From an uncultured Clostridia bacterium (GTDB lineage Bacteria > Bacillota > Clostridia > Oscillospirales > CAG-272), in contig CALEJO010000148.1 of assembly GCA_937898155.1 (NCBI GenBank), positions 1 through 11,939 of the forward strand: DNA of 11,939 bases. The letters are read 5' to 3'. Position numbers and translations under genes: made by a program. Positions 9,340 to 11,939 of the stretch are shown here, in pieces. Within the stretch, counting starts at the first letter, position 1, and every line of letters starts with the position of its first letter. The notes beneath the pieces were generated by a model. That model was not told the DNA's origin, ran no database searches, and saw only the letters and a list, made by a program, of their open reading frames with translations.

Positions 9340-9377
9340 CGTTTTCCCTCCGTTTCCGAAAATCCTTTATTTAATTG

Positions 9378-9406
9378 ATTATATCACATAAAGGAACTAC
9401 TGTCAA
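9378..9406 (-). promoter_or_regulatory. Consensus promoter of the TerB_N-ATPase-lacZ operon
   Basis: On the minus strand, -35 TTGACA is at 9406-9401, the spacer is 17 bases, and -10 TATAAT is at 9383-9378, with TGA just before it (extended -10). The predicted start near 9371 leaves a leader of about 32 bases with a GGAGGG site. Perfect hexamers suggest strong, housekeeping-sigma expression unless a repressor intervenes; no clear operator palindrome is seen in the leader. Confidence 0.9.
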
Positions 9407-9469
9407 TCGGGGCGCTCTTTTCTTTCTGAAACTTTTTTGCGAAAACCTCTGTTATTTTTCCGCGATCTG

Positions 9470-9478
9470 TGCTAAAAT
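9470..9478 (+). promoter_or_regulatory. Probable extended -10 promoter of rbfA operon
   Basis: TGCTAAAAT at 9470-9478 is an extended -10 (TGn plus TAAAAT). Only a weak -35 candidate (CTGTTA, 9449-9454) lies 18 bases upstream. The predicted start near 9485 leaves a leader of about 37 bases containing AAAGGAA (9503-9509). It implies that rbfA has its own promoter here. Confidence 0.6.
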
Positions 9479-9521
9479 GGAATTGTATCGACTTCATTTC
9501 CGAAAGGAACGACTGAAAATC

Positions 9522-9920
9522 ATGGCAAAATACAGAAAAGAACGAATCAACGACGAGGTCTCCCGTGTGCTTTCCGAAGCTCTGCGTGAGGTCAAAGACC
9601 CGCGTGTCCGCGACGCGCTCATCACCATCACCAGTTGTGAGGTCTCGGGTGACCTAAAATACGCGAAGGTCTATTTTTCCGTGTTCGGTGCGGAACACGC
9701 CGAGATCAAGGAGATCAAAACGGGGCTTTACAGCGCGGCGGGCTTTTTGCGCCACGCGCTCGCCGAGCGTATCAATCTGCGCGTGACGCCCGAACTGAAC
9801 TTTGAATACGACGACGCGATGGCGCGCGGTGCAAACATCGCGGAAATCCTCAAAAAAACGACCGCCGCCAGCGCGGAATACGAGCGCGTGGAGGCGGAGC
9901 GAGAGGCAAATCATGAATAA
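9522..9920 (+). CDS. rbfA: Ribosome-binding factor A
   Basis: A 132-residue 30S assembly factor that binds near the 5' end helix of 16S rRNA during late small-subunit maturation and cold adaptation. The family pattern is clear: MAKYRKERINDEV opening, VKDPRV (24-29), ITITSCEVSGDLKYAKVYFSV (about 34-54) as the KH-like beta core, then LRVTPELNFEYDDAMARGANI (about 86-106). Length is typical. The start at 9522 is set by this N-terminus; AAAGGAA lies 12-13 bases upstream, slightly far. The last eight bases overlap the next gene, so the two are translationally coupled. In most Firmicutes rbfA follows infB; here infB is absent and rbfA is first in its operon. Confidence 0.96.
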   Translation: MAKYRKERINDEVSRVLSEALREVKDPRVRDALITITSCEVSGDLKYAKVYFSVFGAEHAEIKEIKTGLYSAAGFLRHALAERINLRVTPELNFEYDDAMARGANIAEILKKTTAASAEYERVEAEREANHE

Positions 9921-10884
9921 TATCACGATTTACGGCATTTGTAAAAATTTGATGCGCCACGAGCGGTTTCTGATCTTTCTGCACGAAAATCCCGACGCGG
10001 ATACCATCGGCTCGGGACTGGCGCTTGCCGCGACGCTTCGTTCGCTCGGCAAGCAAGCGCATCTCGTCTGCTGTGACCGCATTCCGAATTCCCTGTCGTT
10101 CATGACGGGCGGCGCGCGCGATTTTCATACCGAAGACGTGCCGACGGACTTCTCGCCCGACTATCGCATCAGCGTGGACGTCGCCTCTCCCTCGCAGTTC
10201 GGCTCGTATCGCGGGCTCGCTTCCGAGATCGACCTCGCGATGGACCACCACGCGACGCACGAGCGCTATGCCGCGTATTGCTTCGTCGATCCGCGGGCGG
10301 CGGCGTGCGCGGAAATCATCTATCACGTCATCAATCGCCTTCTGATCGGCGAAATCCCCGAAAAAACCGCCTCTCTGCTCTATGCGGCGCTTGCCGCGGA
10401 CACGGGCGGTTTCCGCTACGCCAATACGACGCCGATCACGCACAAGATCGCGGCGAAGCTGATCGAGCGCGGTGCCAACCACGCCGAAATCTGCCGCAAT
10501 TTGTTTGAATGTAAAAGCAAAACCGCCCTCGCCGCGGAAGCGTTCGCCATGGAAAACGTCTCCTATCTCTGCGGCGGCAAGATCACCTACGTCAAAATCA
10601 CGGCGGCGGATAAAGCGGCGCACGGCTTTGAAGACGAGGATACTTACGACGTCATTAACGTCATTCGCCGCGCCGACGGCGTGAAGATCGCGATTTTCGC
10701 GCGGGAAAAGGATGACGGCTCCTATAAAATCACGACACGCTCCGCCTGCGAGATCGACGTGGCGAAGATCTGCGGCATCTTCGGCGGCGGCGGTCACGCG
10801 GGCGCCGCGGGATGCAGCGTTTTGCCGAGCGCGGTCGATGAAACCGTTCGGCGCATCGTAAAGGAATGTGATTTTCATGACTGA
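9913..10884 (+). CDS. nrnA: DHH-family bifunctional oligoribonuclease / pAp phosphatase, NrnA type
   Basis: A 323-residue cytoplasmic DHH phosphoesterase. NrnA enzymes degrade short oligoribonucleotides (nano-RNA) and remove the 3' phosphate of pAp; some relatives cleave cyclic dinucleotide products. Motif I is HENPDADTIGS (H24, D28, D30), motif II is VDVAS (D89), motif III is MDHHATH (D111-H113), and motif IV is AADTGGFRY (D163). The DHHA1 domain ends with GGGGHAGAAG (291-300). There are no transmembrane, PAS or GGDEF-like segments, which argues against GdpP. The ATG at 9913 overlaps the rbfA stop by eight bases, and its own stop overlaps truB by eight bases, the usual rbfA-nrnA-truB order of Firmicutes. 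Confidence 0.93.
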   Translation: MNNITIYGICKNLMRHERFLIFLHENPDADTIGSGLALAATLRSLGKQAHLVCCDRIPNSLSFMTGGARDFHTEDVPTDFSPDYRISVDVASPSQFGSYRGLASEIDLAMDHHATHERYAAYCFVDPRAAACAEIIYHVINRLLIGEIPEKTASLLYAALAADTGGFRYANTTPITHKIAAKLIERGANHAEICRNLFECKSKTALAAEAFAMENVSYLCGGKITYVKITAADKAAHGFEDEDTYDVINVIRRADGVKIAIFAREKDDGSYKITTRSACEIDVAKICGIFGGGGHAGAAGCSVLPSAVDETVRRIVKECDFHD

Positions 10885-11761
10885 CGGCGTGCTTCTCGTA
10901 GACAAACCGCAGGGGCCGACCTCGTTCGACGTCATTGCGCGGCTTCGCCGCCTTTACGGCACGCGCCAGATCGGTCACACGGGGACGCTCGATCCGATGG
11001 CGACGGGACTGCTCGTCGTGCTGATCGGAAGTGCCGCCAAAGCGGCGGAATATCTGTCTGCCGAACGGAAAGAATATCTCGCGGGGATGCGGCTCGGCAT
11101 GACGACCGACACCGAAGACGTGACGGGCAAGTTCCTCACACAAACCGACGCGGTCCCCCCGCGTGACAAAGTGATCGCCGCGGCAAAAAGTTTTCTCGGC
11201 GAAAGCATGCAGATTCCGCCGATGGTGAGCGCCCTCAAAGTGGGCGGGCAAAAGCTCGTCGATCTCGCGCGGCAAGGCATCGTCGTCGAGCGGCAACCGC
11301 GACCGATCACGGTCTACGCGCTCGACATCGACGGAGACGGCGCGGAGTATCAGATGCGCGCGGACGTTTCCAAAGGCACCTATATCCGCACACTCTGCGC
11401 GGACATCGGCGCGAAGCTCGGATGCGGCGCGGCGCTTTCGTCGCTCCGGCGCACGAAAGCGGGCGATTTTTCTCTCGCTGACGCGCACACGCTCGACGAG
11501 ATCGAAGCGCTTGACGAGAAGGGACGCGCGGCGCTTCTCATTCCGACGGAATCGCTCTTTTCCGCTTTGCCACTCGTCACGCTCCCCGATTTTTTCGCGG
11601 GACTCTGCCGAAACGGGTGCGAAATCTATCAGCGAAAGATCGGAACTTCGTTCGCCGTCGGCACGCGCGTGCGGCTCGCGGACAAGACGAGCTTTTTCGC
11701 GCTCGGCGAAGTGCGAGACTACCCCGACGGCACCGCCGTCAAAGCGATCAAACGATTTTAA
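10877..11761 (+). CDS. truB: tRNA pseudouridine-55 synthase
   Basis: A 294-residue enzyme that isomerises U55 in the T-loop of tRNAs. The N-terminal VDKPQGPTSFDV (8-19) and GHTGTLDPMATG (33-44) contain catalytic D39. KEYLAG (65-70, Y67), VSKGTYIRTLCADIG (164-178) and a short C-terminal domain (about 235-294) follow. PPMVSALKVGGQKLVDLAR (114-132) has valine at two sites that are tyrosine in E. coli TruB. ATG at 10877 is chosen because AAAGGA (10860-10865) lies 11 bases upstream; a GTG at 10868 would leave only two bases. Last gene of the operon: the ribF and rpsO genes that often follow are not seen before the terminator. Confidence 0.96.
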   Translation: MTDGVLLVDKPQGPTSFDVIARLRRLYGTRQIGHTGTLDPMATGLLVVLIGSAAKAAEYLSAERKEYLAGMRLGMTTDTEDVTGKFLTQTDAVPPRDKVIAAAKSFLGESMQIPPMVSALKVGGQKLVDLARQGIVVERQPRPITVYALDIDGDGAEYQMRADVSKGTYIRTLCADIGAKLGCGAALSSLRRTKAGDFSLADAHTLDEIEALDEKGRAALLIPTESLFSALPLVTLPDFFAGLCRNGCEIYQRKIGTSFAVGTRVRLADKTSFFALGEVRDYPDGTAVKAIKRF

Positions 11762-11764
11762 GAC

Positions 11765-11798
11765 AAAAGCACGGCTGTTTTTTCAGTCGTGCTTTTTC
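11765..11798 (+). terminator. Intrinsic terminator after truB
   Basis: Arms AAAAGCACGGCTG (11765-11777) and CAGTCGTGCTTTT (11784-11796) pair through 13 positions with one G-U, around a T6 loop, and run straight into a T-rich tail. It begins three bases after the truB stop and closes the rbfA-nrnA-truB operon. Confidence 0.92.
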
Positions 11799-11804
11799 TT
11801 TCCC

Positions 11805-11828
11805 GCTTTTCTTTGCGAAAAGAAAAGC
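11805..11828. repeat. Inverted repeat with GCGA tetraloop
   Basis: Perfect 10-base arms (11805-11814 and 11819-11828) surround GCGA, a GNRA-type tetraloop. It lies just after the truB terminator and has no U-tail of its own in the plus direction. First of three successive inverted repeats at the window end. Confidence 0.75.
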
Positions 11829-11867
11829 TCGGCAAAAGAAACGATCCGTGGTGCGTGGGGATTTAGC

Positions 11868-11915
11868 TTGTGCAAACTTCGAGTGGAGCGCCTGCTCGGC
11901 TCGAAGTTTGCACAA
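11868..11915. repeat. Long perfect inverted repeat with nested inner stem
   Basis: Perfect 16-base arms (11868-11883 and 11900-11915) flank a 16-base centre that itself contains a 4-bp stem (GAGC 11886-11889, GCTC 11894-11897). No U-tract follows, so it is not a typical terminator. It could be a dispersed palindromic element, a structured leader RNA of the next gene, or a small mobile-repeat end. CAAACTTC occurs at 11873-11880 and again at 11913-11920. Confidence 0.8.
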
Positions 11916-11917
11916 AC

Positions 11918-11937
11918 TTCTCCCGAGAAAAGGAGAA
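11918..11937 (+). promoter_or_regulatory. Possible ribosome binding site masked by a small hairpin
   Basis: AAAAGGAGAA near the window end looks like a Shine-Dalgarno for a gene starting just beyond 11939. TTCTCC (11918-11923) is exactly complementary to GGAGAA (11932-11937) across an 8-base loop and could hide it. The downstream gene is not visible, so this remains tentative. Confidence 0.35.
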
Positions 11938-11939
11938 CG

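Noticed and set aside
10868..10879. GTG at 10868 as the truB start
   Set aside because: Only two bases from the AAAGGA motif; the ATG at 10877 has workable spacing and matches the family N-terminus.
11805..11864. Short plus-strand reading frame through the first inverted repeat
   Set aside because: No start codon with ribosome binding site, ends at a stop within 60 bases, and is located inside repeat DNA behind a terminator.

Overview
The window looks like a chromosomal segment of a GC-rich (about 55-60% by eye) low-abundance-type Firmicute, most likely a member of the Clostridia. The reasons are the 16S rRNA 5' end, strong AGGAGG-type ribosome binding sites, TTGACA/TATAAT promoters, a Clostridia-style rRNA leader (GGTCCTTGAAAATTGAACA), and an rbfA-nrnA-truB gene order. 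I see no tRNA, CRISPR array, integrase, transposase or phage gene.

Layout, left to right. (1) Positions 1-58 are the first bases of a 16S rRNA gene on the minus strand, followed upstream by its leader and strong promoter (to about 290). (2) A minus-strand pair comes next: gpmI (cofactor-independent phosphoglycerate mutase) and a small DUF1934/YwiB-like gene. They are separated by a strong hairpin and point toward the rRNA operon. (3) At 2454-2595, two perfect-consensus promoters lie back to back and drive gpmI leftward and a YjjG/YfnB-like HAD phosphatase rightward. (4) The HAD gene meets an operon from the right at a shared bidirectional terminator. (5) That minus-strand operon (9406 to 3330) starts from a perfect-consensus promoter and encodes a TerB_N/TerB_C protein, a BrxD-like (DUF2791) P-loop ATPase, and a GH2 beta-galactosidase. 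(6) A plus-strand operon diverges from it: rbfA, an NrnA-type DHH phosphoesterase and truB, joined by 8-base overlaps and closed by a terminator. (7) The last 140 bases hold three successive inverted repeats, one with perfect 16-base arms, and no recognisable gene.

The most interesting content is the TerB_N/BrxD pair. TerB_N/TerB_C proteins and DUF2791 ATPases are known to co-occur, usually with a superfamily 2 helicase, in predicted DNA-processing or stress/defence gene sets, and BrxD-type ATPases also occur in some BREX systems. Here the pair stands without a helicase, methylase or nuclease in view. It is followed after 33 bases by a beta-galactosidase and sits beside housekeeping genes rather than in an obvious defence island. 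Its function is not known from the sequence; calling it a defence or DNA-handling module is an inference from family context.

The remaining genes are housekeeping: glycolysis (gpmI), nucleotide or phosphate-ester house-cleaning (HAD), lactose or galactoside hydrolysis (lacZ), 30S maturation (rbfA), nano-RNA/pAp turnover (nrnA) and tRNA pseudouridine-55 formation (truB).
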